The translations under genes were made by a program, and so were the position numbers. A DNA stretch of 43,733 bases from Flavobacteriaceae bacterium (GTDB taxonomy: Bacteria > Bacteroidota > Bacteroidia > UKL13-3). The notes beneath the pieces are model-generated. The model was not told the DNA's origin, made no database searches, and was given only the letters and a program-made list of their open reading frames with translations. Shown in pieces: positions 25,455 to 36,900 of this stretch (position 1 is the first letter of the stretch; every line of letters starts with the position of its first letter). Location of the stretch: NCBI GenBank assembly GCA_009693575.1, contig SHWZ01000019.1:1-43733 (forward strand), in the 5' to 3' direction.

Positions 25455-26552
25455 TTAATAATAATAGTTTACCGGGTTGGTATTTGTATCGGAAATTCGG
25501 GCTGCAAAAGTAGGGAATCTTTTTAACAAATTATCCCGTAATAATTCAGTTGTCCAAATCTCGCTCTCCCAGTGGCCTATATCGCATATCATCAGCCTTT
25601 CTTCGGCCCCGAAAAACTCATGGTATTTGAAGTCGGACGTCACAAAAGCGTCAGCATCCTGACTTATTGCATCCGTCAACAAGAAACTTCCAGCACCGCC
25701 ACAAACGGCTATTTTTTGTATTTTTGCTTTATGGGTTTTGGTAAATTTGATGCAACTGGGGTTCATGGTTTTCTTCAAATGAGCCAACCATTCTTCTTGG
25801 TTTAGTGGTGTTTCAAGATTTCCAATCAAGCCCGAACCGGCCTCTGGGTGTGTATTCAGCATCGGGGAAGTATTATAGGCAACCTCCTCGTAAGGGTGAG
25901 CGGCTTTCATAGCGGCAAGCACGTTGCTCATCAAGTGTTTAGCCACCACACATTCAACTTTTGTTTCAAGTTCAATTTGGGTTACTCCATGTTTTCCTAT
26001 AAATGGGTTGGCACCTTCGCCAGCCCTGAAAGTACCTTTACCTTGGGTGTTAAAACTACACTGATCGTAGTTGCCAATTTGCCCCGCCCCGGCTGTAAAC
26101 AGGGCTTCCCGCAATGTTTCTGCAAAGCTATTTGGCACAAATACCGCCAACTTGAATAGCCATCCTTCACGGGGTTGAAGTATGCGGAAGTCAATCAGTC
26201 CGATTCGTTCAGCTATCTTGGCATTCACGCCCGAAAGTACATTGTCGAGATTGGTGTGGATTGCATACACCGCCACATCGTTTTTAATGGCTTTCAACAC
26301 GGTGCGTTCGGTTGCATTGCCGCCGGTCAGTTTTTTTAATCCACCAAAAATAAGTGGATGGTGGGCAATGATGAGGTTGCAGCCTTGGGCAATGGCCTCA
26401 TCAACTACTGCTTCATTCACATCAAGGGCTAGCAGGGCTGAGCTTATCTCTGCTTCTTCATTACCAAGCAGTAGCCCACTATTGTCATAGCTTTCCTGAA
26501 ATGCTCTAGGGGCAATGGTTTCAAGGTGTGTAGTGATTTCGGATATTTTCAT
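25455..26552 (-). CDS. Nif3-like dinuclear metal-centre protein (GTP cyclohydrolase I type 2 family)
   Basis: Metal-binding signatures are IIAHHPLIFGGLK (His64, His65), AIHTNLDNVLSG, and near the C-terminus ICDIGHWESE. A central PII-like insert (about 125-240) with NSFAETLREALFTAGAGQIG is typical of the 365-residue form. The members assemble as hexamers; enzymatic function is not firmly known. It is transcribed with the zinc-ribbon gene. A perfect -7 box TAGTTTTG lies 48 bases upstream of its ATG. Confidence 0.93.
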   Translation of the reverse strand: MKISEITTHLETIAPRAFQESYDNSGLLLGNEEAEISSALLALDVNEAVVDEAIAQGCNLIIAHHPLIFGGLKKLTGGNATERTVLKAIKNDVAVYAIHTNLDNVLSGVNAKIAERIGLIDFRILQPREGWLFKLAVFVPNSFAETLREALFTAGAGQIGNYDQCSFNTQGKGTFRAGEGANPFIGKHGVTQIELETKVECVVAKHLMSNVLAAMKAAHPYEEVAYNTSPMLNTHPEAGSGLIGNLETPLNQEEWLAHLKKTMNPSCIKFTKTHKAKIQKIAVCGGAGSFLLTDAISQDADAFVTSDFKYHEFFGAEERLMICDIGHWESEIWTTELLRDNLLKRFPTFAARISDTNTNPVNYYY

Positions 26553-26600
26553 AGAATGTATAGTCTCAATAAATAAGGAAACTGTTCAATTTAGTAAGTG

Positions 26601-26614
26601 CAAAACTACCTTTG
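26601..26614. promoter_or_regulatory. Overlapping opposed -7 boxes upstream of the Nif3 gene
   Basis: On the minus strand 26601-26608 reads TAGTTTTG, fitting a promoter for Nif3. On the plus strand 26607-26614 reads TACCTTTG, overlapping by two bases, but no plus-strand gene follows; that second match may be chance or start an antisense transcript into trmD. Confidence 0.4.
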
Positions 26615-26646
26615 GGAAAGGCAAGTGCAATTTGTCGCTTTTGTTG

Positions 26647-26659
26647 CTTCGACTTCGCT
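26647..26659 (-). repeat. Copy of a 13-base intergenic repeat core
   Basis: The minus strand reads AGCGAAGTCGAAG, identical to 29239-29251 on the plus strand. Such GAGCGAAGTCGAAG cores are frequent in Bacteroidota intergenic repeats. Confidence 0.4.
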
Positions 26660-26707
26660 TAGCTTGACGACCAAACCAGAGAAAAATGCCGAATCACTAA
26701 ATTATTT

Positions 26708-27400
26708 TTACTCCCCTTGCATGAACTTCTCATATAGCTCAGGCCGACGTTCCCTGGTGCGTATAAGGGCTTGCTCGTGCCGCCAAGTTGCTATGTTGGC
26801 CGTATGTCCGCTTTGCAATACTTCGGGAACTGGGATCCCTCTAAAATCTGCCGGGCGGGTATAAACTGGAGGAGATAGCAACCCATCTTGGAAGCTGTCT
26901 TCGAGGGCAGAGGTTTCATCGCCTAACACCCCGGGGATAAGCCTCACAACAGCATCAGCTATTACGGCTGCTGCAAGTTCGCCACCTGTGAGCACATAGT
27001 TGCCAATAGATACCTCTTTAGTGATATACTTTTCGCGGATGCGTTGGTCTACTCCTTTGTAATGGCCACAAAGTATAGCTATATTCTGAGTTCCAGAAAG
27101 GCGGTTAGCTGTTGGCTGGTCCAGTAATTCACCATCGGGTGTTACAAAAATAATTTCGTCGAAAGGGGTTTCGGCTTGCAGTTCATCCAAGCAGCGGGCA
27201 ATGGGTTCAGGCATCATCACCATGCCAGCCCCGCCACCGTATTGGGTATCGTCCACTTGGTTGTGCTTGTTGGTGCTCCAATTGCGTATGTTGTGTATGT
27301 ATAAATGCAAATGCCCTTTTTCTATCGCACGTTTCATCATGCTGTGCCTGAAAGGGGCTTCCATCAATTCAGGAAAAAGGGTGAGGATGTGAATTTGCAT
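26708..27400 (-). CDS. trmD: tRNA (guanine-N1)-methyltransferase TrmD
   Basis: This SPOUT-class enzyme opens [17 protein letters not shown] and has the conserved [17 protein letters not shown] (50-66), [13 protein letters not shown] (109-121, SAM-binding knot) and [14 protein letters not shown] (131-144), then [13 protein letters not shown]. It makes m1G37 in tRNAs reading CNN, CCN and CGG codons, which prevents frameshifting. The length of 230 residues is normal. The start at 27400 is preferred to 27442 by family match. A -7 box TAAATTTG lies at 27440-27447. It is not beside rimM, rpsP or rplS here, unlike many bacteria. Confidence 0.96.
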   Translation of the reverse strand: MQIHILTLFPELMEAPFRHSMMKRAIEKGHLHLYIHNIRNWSTNKHNQVDDTQYGGGAGMVMMPEPIARCLDELQAETPFDEIIFVTPDGELLDQPTANRLSGTQNIAILCGHYKGVDQRIREKYITKEVSIGNYVLTGGELAAAVIADAVVRLIPGVLGDETSALEDSFQDGLLSPPVYTRPADFRGIPVPEVLQSGHTANIATWRHEQALIRTRERRPELYEKFMQGE

Positions 27401-27439
27401 GTATAATCTTTGATGTTCAAGTTGCGATTTTTTGTAATG

Positions 27440-27447
27440 CAAATTTA
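27440..27447 (-). promoter_or_regulatory. -7 box TAAATTTG for trmD
   Basis: The reverse complement of 27440-27447 is TAAATTTG, a consensus match 39 bases upstream of the ATG at 27400. Confidence 0.5.
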
Positions 27448-27648
27448 AGGGGGTTTGGTGTTGGGTTGTCGGGAGTTTTTACCTATACACTTCGCAAAAT
27501 CAGCATATATTTGCCATAAATATAGGACTTCCTTAGTAAGTCGAAATTTACAATCCCGATAAGTAGAGCAAGGTTCTTATAGCTATCAGGATTCATTCCA
27601 AAACTATGCCCGTAGTTTGCAATATCAAATAAAAACAACCTAAAAACC

Positions 27649-28164
27649 ATGAACTATAAACAAATAGCCTTTCTCCTTTTGCTTGCTGCTTGCAAAGGTA
27701 GCGACAAGCAGCCTGCCAAAGACCCTGCCACTGAGCCGGACACCATCCAGCATTTGGGTGACAGCATCGTGTTGTTTGGCAAAAAAATGGGAGACACACT
27801 ATTGGTTTCAAAAGACGCCATACCTGCCAACAAACTATATGCAACCATGGCTGATAAAGATTCGCTCATTGTGTCAGTCTATGGCGAAGTGGAGGCTGTG
27901 TGTCAAGCTGCAGGATGTTGGCTGCGGGTGAAGGCTGATGATGGTAAAACCGTCATGGCCTACACTGCCGAAGAGTTCTCGTTCGACACCGACATAGCCG
28001 GAAGGAAAGTGCTCCTCAATGGCTATGCTCGCTGGGATGTTACCACCGAGGCCGAACTGAAACATTTTGCTGAAGACGAAAACAAAAAAAAGGAAGAAAT
28101 AGCCGCCATCAAAGGCGATAAGAAGGAATTGAGCTACTACATCAAAGGGGCATCCGTACTGTGA
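27649..28164 (+). CDS. DUF4920 domain lipoprotein
   Basis: MNYKQIAFLLLLAAC is a lipoprotein signal peptide with lipidated Cys15. The single domain contains IVSVYGEVEAVCQAAGCWLR and a strand-rich end (VLLNGYARWDVTTEAELKHF), features of DUF4920. The spacing of the two Cys (CQAAGC) suggests a metal-binding or disulfide site, but function is unknown. Its TGA stop overlaps the ATG of the next gene (ATGA), so the two are translationally coupled. Confidence 0.88.
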   Translation: MNYKQIAFLLLLAACKGSDKQPAKDPATEPDTIQHLGDSIVLFGKKMGDTLLVSKDAIPANKLYATMADKDSLIVSVYGEVEAVCQAAGCWLRVKADDGKTVMAYTAEEFSFDTDIAGRKVLLNGYARWDVTTEAELKHFAEDENKKKEEIAAIKGDKKELSYYIKGASVL

Positions 28165-29156
28165 TGAAAACCAGTTCCCGCATTTTTTTCAATGGCTTTT
28201 TTCCAATTGTTTCGAGCTTACTGCTTACCACCCACTGCTTATTACCCACCGCAACAAACGCTTGGGGTTTCTACGGTCATAAGCTCATCAACAAAAACTC
28301 GGTTTTCTTGCTGCCACCCGGAATGTTTGGTTTTTACAAAACCAATATTGAGTATATCACAGAACATTCCGTTGACCCTGACCGTCGCCGCTACAGCTTG
28401 GATGCCGAGGCCTGCCGCCACTACATCGACCTTGACCATTATGAAAAGGCGGTGCCGATAGATTCAGTGCCACATTACTGGAAAGAAGCAGTGGCCAAGT
28501 TCACGGCAGACAGCCTGAACGCCCACGGTATTGTGCCTTGGCATATCAACCTCATGTACTTCCGGTTGGTGGAAGCTTTCAAAAACAAAGACAAGCAACG
28601 GATACTGCGGGTATCGGCAGAGATAGGCCACTACATTGCCGATGCACACGTGCCGTTGCACACCTCCCACAACTATAACGGTCAGTTCACCAATCAACAT
28701 GGCATCCATGCCTTTTGGGAATCACGGTTACCCGAATTGTTCTCAAGCGAATATGACTTGTTGGGCGAAAAAGCAGTATACATAGATAAAGTGCAGGAAG
28801 CCGCTTGGATGGCCATTGAGCAAAGTTATGCTGCTTTGGATTCTGTATTGACTTTTGAAAAGATGCTATCGCAAAACTTCCCCGACGACCGCAAGTATAG
28901 CTTTGAAGAAAAGGGTAGGATGGCCCTTAAAAACTATTCGGAAGAATACAGCCGCAAATACAACGATATGCTGAACGACCAAGTGGAACGCCGCCTTCGG
29001 GCTTCTGCCAATATGATAGCCAGTGTGTGGTACTCGGCCTGGGCCGATGGCGGCATGCCCGACCTTGACAAGCTACCAGAGGAAATGCCCAAGCCCGACC
29101 CCGAGCAGCCCGAAGCACCCAAGCAAGAGAAGATGATTGGCAGGCAGGAAGAGTAG
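28164..29156 (+). CDS. Secreted zinc-dependent phospholipase C / S1-P1 nuclease-fold protein
   Basis: A signal peptide ends at TNA-WGFYGH, so mature residue 1 is Trp34, which in this fold coordinates zinc through its amino group. Other ligands are visible: His39, HYIDLDHY, EIGHYIADAHVPLHTSHNY (His, Asp, His) and GIHAFWES. The fold is shared by bacterial phospholipase C and S1/P1 nucleases, and the substrate cannot be decided from sequence. A Pro/Glu-rich tail (KPDPEQPEAPKQE) ends the protein. ATG at 28164 overlaps the stop of the DUF4920 gene, and is preferred over GTG at 28161. Confidence 0.88.
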   Translation: MKTSSRIFFNGFFPIVSSLLLTTHCLLPTATNAWGFYGHKLINKNSVFLLPPGMFGFYKTNIEYITEHSVDPDRRRYSLDAEACRHYIDLDHYEKAVPIDSVPHYWKEAVAKFTADSLNAHGIVPWHINLMYFRLVEAFKNKDKQRILRVSAEIGHYIADAHVPLHTSHNYNGQFTNQHGIHAFWESRLPELFSSEYDLLGEKAVYIDKVQEAAWMAIEQSYAALDSVLTFEKMLSQNFPDDRKYSFEEKGRMALKNYSEEYSRKYNDMLNDQVERRLRASANMIASVWYSAWADGGMPDLDKLPEEMPKPDPEQPEAPKQEKMIGRQEE

Positions 29157-29262
29157 AGACGCCTTTGTCACACTGAGCGATCCGGATGGCTATCGGGACG
29201 AAGTGATGGCGTCTCAATAGGTAGATACCGAAGACCTGAGCGAAGTCGAAGTGAAATCGTCT
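29156..29262. repeat. REP-like inverted repeat after the S1/P1-fold gene
   Basis: GAGACGCC (29156-29163) and GGCGTCTC (29208-29215) are exact complements, with TCAC/GTGA pairing further in. The enclosed CTGAGCGATCCGG and the following GAGCGAAGTCGAAGTG are forms of a common Bacteroidota intergenic repeat. The left arm starts in the stop codon of the upstream gene, so the hairpin may also act as its transcript end. The spacer to dnaN holds nothing else but a near-consensus TAATTTCG at 29346-29353. Confidence 0.55.
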
Positions 29263-29379
29263 CCCAAGATTTTGCGGTGTTTGGCGAATCTTTCAACCAC
29301 CATTGAGCAAAAAAAAATTTCATTTTGACAATTGCCCCCACCGCCTAATTTCGCACCTCATTTTTTTAATACCCAAGGC

Positions 29380-30501
29380 ATGAAATTCATTGTATCAACC
29401 AACGATTTACTCAAACAGCTCGACACCGTAGATGGCGTTATCGTATCCAAGCCCCTCATTCCCATTCTCGAAAACTTCCTTTTCAAGATAGAAGGGAACG
29501 AACTGCATATAGCCACCACCGACCTCGAAACTTTTATGACTACCTCAGTACAGGTTGAAGCTGATGGCAACATATTGGTAGCCGTGCCAGCCCGCGTGGC
29601 CATGGAAACCCTGAAAGCCTTGCCGACACAGCCTGTTACTTTTTCCATCGATAAGAAAAGCAACCTCGTAGAGATAAACACAGGCTCAGGCCGTTACAAA
29701 ATCACGGGGCAGGACGGCAAGGAATTTCCAAAACTGCCCGACCACGAGGCCGATAACAGTATTAGCATCCCTTCAAACGTGTTGCTGAAAGCATTGAACA
29801 AAACTGTGTTTGCCACCGGTACCGATGAACTGAGGCTGAACCTAACAGGTGTGTATTGCGAAGTGACTGAAAAAGCTTTGTCATTTGTGGCAACTGATGC
29901 CAACCGTTTGGTGAAGTATACCCGAAACGATATAAAGCCTGGCTTTACAGCTAATTTTATCCTGCCCAAAAAGGCATTGAACCTGCTTAAAAATTCACTC
30001 CCGAACGATGATACCGCCGTGAAGATGGATTTGAACAAGTCGTATGCATTCTTTAGTTTTGGCAAGGTGAGTCTCATGTGCCGCCTTATTGACGAGCGTT
30101 ACCCCGATTACAATGCCGTTATCCCTACCGAGAATCCTAATAAGCTTTCCTTGCACCGTCAAGATTTTATGTCTTCGCTGAAAAGGACTTCTATCTATTC
30201 AAACAAGACTACTCACCAAATTCGCATGAAGGTGGCTGGTAGTGAACTGAACATATCAGCCGAAGATTTCGACTTTGCTAACGAGGCCAACGAACGCCTG
30301 AGCTGCAATTATGAAGGTGAGGATATTGAGATTGGCTTCAATGCCAGGTACTTGGCCGAAATGATAGCAGCAATTGACACAGAGGATGTTAAGATGGAAA
30401 TGTCCATCCCCAGCCGTGCCGGAATAATCATGCCAACTAGCAACGATGCAGGTGAAGACCTGATGATGCTGATTATGCCAATGATGTTGAACAATAACTG
30501 A
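29380..30501 (+). CDS. dnaN: DNA polymerase III beta subunit (sliding clamp)
   Basis: The 373-residue protein has three clamp domains. Signatures include MKFIVSTNDLLKQLDTVDGV, LPILENFLF-like strand (KPLIPILENFLFKIEG), GRYKITGQDGKEFPKLP, FVATDANRLVKYTR and a C-terminal MMLIMPMML, the hydrophobic-cleft segment. As a homodimer it encircles DNA and tethers polymerase III. The longer frame from 29332 adds Pro-rich residues not seen in the family, so ATG 29380 is used. It is not beside dnaA or recF here, which is common in Bacteroidota. Confidence 0.97.
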   Translation: MKFIVSTNDLLKQLDTVDGVIVSKPLIPILENFLFKIEGNELHIATTDLETFMTTSVQVEADGNILVAVPARVAMETLKALPTQPVTFSIDKKSNLVEINTGSGRYKITGQDGKEFPKLPDHEADNSISIPSNVLLKALNKTVFATGTDELRLNLTGVYCEVTEKALSFVATDANRLVKYTRNDIKPGFTANFILPKKALNLLKNSLPNDDTAVKMDLNKSYAFFSFGKVSLMCRLIDERYPDYNAVIPTENPNKLSLHRQDFMSSLKRTSIYSNKTTHQIRMKVAGSELNISAEDFDFANEANERLSCNYEGEDIEIGFNARYLAEMIAAIDTEDVKMEMSIPSRAGIIMPTSNDAGEDLMMLIMPMMLNNN

Positions 30502-30935
30502 GTTTAGTTTAAACAAACTACCTACACAAGGGCAGTGTCAGGTAATTGTTAAAAGGTTGCCTGAGTTTCTTACATATTATTTAGTTTGCTGTAAATCAAT
30601 ACAATTATTTTTTTGAGGCTATTGCCAAAGCCAATTATTTTTCTTAATTTGCAGTAAGAATCATAGGGGGTACTCCCCCACCTTTTTCCTTCAATGTCTT
30701 GTTGCTATTTAAGATTAGCATTGACATTGAACAATATTTCTATGCTTGTAAATTGTTAACGCAAATCTGTTTAACCTCTAAACAATATTAATTAAACGAC
30801 ATGCAATAAAAACCTCTACTTACCACTAAGCTGCCTTTTGCCATTTTCAATTTGATTGGTTTGAAGGATTCAGGTAGCTCTAAAAATCTTTTCAAACCGG
30901 TCATCACCCTTTTTCTAATTTACCTAATTATCAAA
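30502..30935 (+). promoter_or_regulatory. 434-base leader region of the giant gene with two strong hairpins
   Basis: No gene is visible. GGGGG-TACT-CCCCC (30666-30679) is followed by a TTTTT run and may end dnaN transcription. Next comes a nested stem: TTCAATGTC (30690-30698) with GACATTGAA (30723-30731), enclosing TGCTA (30703-30707) with TAGCA (30716-30720). A near-consensus -7 box TTAATTTG (30644-30651) precedes both. If that promoter is used, both hairpins lie in an untranslated leader of about 280 bases. Confidence 0.5.
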
Positions 30936-33900
30936 ATGAGTACATTTACATGTATGCACCCCGTTGTCGCTTTGCCTCAACGGAAAACTTTATCGTTGGG
31001 CAAGGTTTCGGCCTTCCTTTCTATGTTGCTGTTACTACTGTTTGCAAACACTGGCAATGCCCAGATTTCGAGTAACTACTCAGCAACCAAATCTTATGGG
31101 ACTTACACCCCAATTACTACTGCTGGTGGAGCAACTACCGCAGCATCAGGAGCATTGAATTACACAATGGTTCCTATCAATGTTGCTATTCCTTCAACAC
31201 CATTCAATGGGTCCACATTTTCAAACCTTTGTATTTATAGAGGTGGTTATGTGGCTTTTTCAAGTAGTTCAAGTTGTGTCACTTATACTCAGAACCCTAT
31301 GACTACGGGGAGTTATGAGGGTCTGATTGCAGCTTTTACCAATTATCTTTATTCGGCGAACGCTACGTTGACTCCAACACCCATCCCAATGATACAATAT
31401 CAGCAGGTAGGTACTGAGTTTGTAGTGCAGTGGACTGACGCTAGTGCTTTTTCAGGAGCAGCTGCTGCTGGCCGTTTTGGTTTTCAGGTCCGGATCAACA
31501 CCTGCAATGGGGTGATTAACACAATATATGATTCTGTATTAATACAACCTACTGCTAGTACGTATCCACAGCATTACGTTGGAATTCGTGGCAATAGTGG
31601 AGGCGACTACCTTAACTGGAACTTGGCAAGTGGTGCTTGGCACAATGCTTCATCAAGTACGTCAACTGCTACTGGTTGCAACATTGTAGGTGCTGGCAAC
31701 AAGCCCTATCAAGGTTTACAATTTACCTATACCCCCACTTCGGCTGGGGCTCTAACTTTAAATAGTATTAACTACAACACAGCATCGGTAGCTCAAGTAG
31801 CACTGGGAGCAAATAATCAGGTTATTACACGTCTTGACCTTGATGTATCTGGACTAACAAGTTCATTAAATCTTAACTCTATTCAAGTACGCAGCAACAA
31901 TACAAACGACGCAGATATAGGTGGAGTGAAACTATACTATACGAATGCAACATCCTTCAATACCAACAACCAACTTGGAAGCACTCAAACTTTTAGTGGA
32001 GGATATGCAACCTTCAGTGGTTTGAGTAAAGCATTAACTTGCGGAGGCAATTATGTGTGGGTGGTTTACAATATTTCAAGCGGTGCAACAGTTGGCAACA
32101 TTGCCGATGCCAAGTTTGATGCCAACAGTATAAACGTTGGCGGCAGCACCTATCCTGCTTCAAATACTTCGCCTGGCGGAAGTAGGACAATTGCAACTGG
32201 AATGACGTTCAGTACGGCCAATGCAGTGCAAGTGAGTGGCTATGTAGAGAAGGGTGATCAGAACAAAGCTATTATTCAATTGAAAGTAGATATGTCGGCC
32301 ACAGGTGCGTCACTTGATGTGGACCAACTGGTATTGAATACTGCTGGTTCTGGAACTGCCACAAACAATGTGACTACCAACGTGCAGAATGCAAAAGTAT
32401 ACTATACTGGAAACAGTAGCACATTTGCGACTACTACCCAGTTCAGCACAACTGTGGCTGCTCCTAATGGTAGCCTGACTTTTAATGGCTCACAAAGTTT
32501 GCTGAATAATTCTAACTATTTCTGGCTAACTTACGATATCAAATCAACTGGAACTACAAGCGACTCTGTTGATGCAAAATGGACAGGTCTTTCAATAATT
32601 GGAAGCAACCAAACAGTAACAGTACAAAATCCTAGCGGTGTTCGCGTTATTCGTGTCGCCTATTGTAAAGCTCCATTTTCCAATTTATTGGCAGGGGTAG
32701 GCTTGGTGAATGTGTCCGTAGGCTCAATTAATAACACAACGGCTGTCCCCTCGGCGGCTAATGTGTCTTACCAAGATTATACAGCCATCAGCACCAATGT
32801 TTCCAGAAATGGGGCTTATACACTTTCAATGACTTGTGGAACATATACTGCGACACAGCACTGCTTTTATGCCTGGGCAGACTGGGATGGCAATGGTGTG
32901 TTCACAGATGCAGGCGAAGCATTGGGCACATCTTTCCTAAATACTGCCAACACAACAGTTTCATTCAACTTTGTGGTACCTTGTGGAGCGTCCTTAGGAA
33001 ATACACCATTGAGGGTGAAGGATGTGTACAACATTCAAACAGCTACACCTTGCCAAGCCATTACCTACGGTGAAACGGAAGACTATACCCTTGTGGTATA
33101 TGATAGTGCATTGAGTTATGGAACCAGCTACGCTACCCAAACAGTGACTTCATCTGTACTGTCGGGCTCAAACAACAATCGTATCATTGCAGTGCCTGTG
33201 CTTATTGGCGGATGTAATGGTGTGTTGAACCTTACGCAAATGAACTTTAGCAGCAATGGTTCTACCAATGCTGCCGCGGATATTGATTCTGCGATAGTTT
33301 ACTGGACTGGAAACAGTAATGTGTTTGCAACTACCACTCGCTTTGGAGCTGCTGGAAGTATCAATGGTGCATTTACAGTAAGTGGCACTCGTTCTTTATC
33401 ATCGGATACAAACTGGATGTGGCTAGTATATAACCTGAAAGGTGGAGCAAGTGTTGGCAATGTAGTTGATGCTGAATGCTCGCAGGTGACTGTGGGTGGC
33501 AACAACTACACTCCAACGAACACGGCACCTTCAGGCTCAAGGGGCATTGATGTATTGATGACTTTCAATAGTGCCAATGCCATCCAACCTAATACAACAG
33601 CAGTGCCGAGAGGCATTCGGAATGAGTTAATAGGTGTTGTTGTAAACATGAGTTCAGGTGTTTCGCTAAACCTGACACAGTTGAAGTTTAACCTTTCGGG
33701 TACAACAAGCATTGCAAATGATATTGATACCATTCGAGTTTACTACACGGGTTCAAGCAATCAGCTCTGCACAGCAGTTCAGTTTGGTTCAGGCTCGTTG
33801 ACAGGTGCAACCATCTTAGCTAACCCATTCTCAGTGAATGGTACTATGGCTTTGCTTCCCGGCGACAACTATTTTTGGTTGGCTGCTGGCGTGAAGGCCA

Positions 33901-36900
33901 CGGCACCTGTTACTGACTCTATAGATGCACAATGCCCACAGATAACTATAGCAAGCCCAGTGGGAGCTCAGACAACGACGGTAAGCTCACCTACAGGAAA
34001 GCGTAAGATAATGGCAGCCTATTGCACAGCCACTACTACCAGTTTCTTGGCGGGTGTAGGTATTACAAACGTGACCTTGGGTGATATAAACAATACAACT
34101 GCAATACCTCTTTCGGCCGCACTTTCATACACATCTTATACTTCAAATCTTGTGTGTGGTATGACCACAACCCTTCAACGCTCAAGCTCGCAAACACTGC
34201 AGGTGACCAACAGTACATATACTGGTACTGTACAATACTGCGGTGTTTGGATTGATTGGGACCAAAGCGGTGTATTCGATGCTACTGAATTCACAATAGC
34301 TGCCCCGGGTGGACCAACAAATACTTTTAGTCTTCCATTTACTGTACCTTGTTCTGCCGCCTTGGGCCAAACCCGCATGCGTGTGAAATTTAGTTACAAT
34401 GGAACATTTGCAGCCACTACCGCTTGTAATGGTTCACCTAACTATGGAGAAATTGAAGATTACACTGTGGTAATATCTGATTCCGCATTGACTTATGTTA
34501 GCAGTACTACTATTCAAGGCCCTACAACTTCCGTTGGTAAGCCTTCTACAAACAATGCAATTTTGCAAATGCAAGTGGTTACTGCAGGTTGCTCGGGTAG
34601 CTTACCTATGACTTCTTTCTCAATGAACACCACTGGATGTACTGACCCTAACTCGGATATCAGTGCAGTAAAAATTTATTATACTGGAAGCTCTGCCACT
34701 TTCAGTACTACTACTCTTTACCATTCGGTTGGAACGCAAAATGGATCATACGCCATTACTCATCCTACTACTTTCAACCTTACAAATGGCGATAACAATT
34801 TCTGGTTGACCTACGATATAGATGCAGGTGCTACCTCTACTGATTATGTAGATGCACAGTTTACGTCAGCCAATGTGAATGGTACAGGATATTCTCCAAG
34901 TATTACATCACCAGCAGGTGACCGTCAGATTTTGATACCAATGACCTATACATCGCATACTTGGACTAAAGTTACAAGCAATACTATACAATCTGCATTA
35001 AGGCAAGTGGTAGTAGGTGCCGAAATAACAATGAGCTCGGGTACTTCGGTAAATCTTGACTCTATAATATTCAACACAACTGGTACTACCAATCCAGCCA
35101 ATGATATTCAGAATGCTAGGGTTTATTATACTGGAACAAGCAATGCCTACTCAACAAGTACACAGTTGTACAATCAAACTACTGCTGCACCAAGCAATAG
35201 CATTTTCTTTGGGGGCACTCAAGGATTATTGCCTGGCACCAATTATTTCTGGCTGACTTACGATATAAAGGCAGCAGCACCAACCACCGACTCAGTAACG
35301 GGAGCATTTACTCGTTTCAGAGTGAATGGTACTTCATATACAGTTACACCAGCAAGCCTTTCAGGCAAACGTAAAATATCGGCACCTTACTGTGCTTCTT
35401 ACAATACCAATGTAACCGACGACGACATAGGCGGTATCATGTTCCGCGACAGTGCTACCCAAACCACCATTTATCAGGATGGGTCGCAAACGCCAGTGGT
35501 GAATAACCCTCAAGCCACTGGTCTTAACCAAGTTTCTGACTCAACTTCTAAAATAATTAATCTGAAACGCCTTGGACTATACAATAACACAGTGTATGCT
35601 GTAATGGCCGCTGGTGTTTACTATGCAAATATGGTAGCCTGCTTTATTGACTACAACCAAGATGGTACTTTTGGTGCTAACGAACTAGTATGGGGCTCAA
35701 CAACTGCCGCGAGTGCGGGTACTCCTTACCATAGAGGCTCATTTAGTGTACCTTGTTCTGCCGCCTTGGGCCAAACCCGCATGCGTTTTGTATTGCAGGA
35801 AACCACGGTAGCAATTACTTCTGCCTGCGGAACATATACTTGGGGTGAAACTGTTGACTACAGTGTTGTAATCAGCGACAGTGTTGCAGCATATATTAGC
35901 AGCACTACAAGCCAAAATAATACATCGTATGTAGCTCAAGGCTCAACCAATGCACAGATTATGGCTATACCAATTATTGCAGCAGGTTGTGGAGGTGCAG
36001 TACCTGTTACTCAATTTAATTTAAGCACAAGTGGATCTACTGCTGCATCAAGCGACATTACAACTGCCAAGATATTCTATACTGGCAACAGCAATGTATT
36101 TGGAACAGGAACACAGTTTGGAACTACTTCAAACCCCAGCGGCTCATTCAATGTAACTGGTTCACAAAATCTACTAGGTGATACCAACTGGTTCTGGCTA
36201 GCTTACAACATTGCTGGTGGTGCTACCAATACCAATGTAGTGGATGCCCAATGTGCATCCATAATTGTGAATGGTAGTACTAAAACTCCAAGTGTTACTT
36301 CACCAAGCGGCAACAGGGAAATAAACACACCAATGACATTCAATAGTGTGACTTGGCAGCAATATAATACCGGTGCAACACAAAACAGCACGAATAATTT
36401 AATGTCGCGTGTGATCGTAAATATGTCTAGTGGAGCATCTATAAACCTTGACTCTGTGGTGGCTGCTACAGCTTTCACAGGCACTGGCCCAATCACGAGT
36501 GATGCCACAAACGCTAAAGTGTTCTACACGGGTAGCAGTAGCTCCTTTGCAACCACTACACAATTCGGTTCAACAATAGCTGCACCCAACGGTGCGATGC
36601 GTTTTGCAGGAGCAACCCCATTGGTGAGCGGTGATAACAATTTCTGGATTACCTACAATGTACCATCAGGAGCGGTGGTTGGCGACTCAATAGCTGCCCC
36701 GGTTAGCAAAGTCACAATCAACGGTTCGGATCAAAACACAAGTGCAGCTACTGCTATTGGCAAACGCCGCATAATGGCTCCGTATTGTGCTTCTTACAAT
36801 ACCAATGTAACCGACGACGACATTGGAGGTATCGTAATCTTGAGAGGAACAGATACTGTTTACAAGGACGGCTCAGCTACTCCTGTCTTGAATAACTCAA

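Noticed and set aside
26607-26614. Plus-strand TACCTTTG as promoter of a gene over trmD
   Set aside because: The only plus-strand frame there (26598-26864) is a shadow of trmD without family features.
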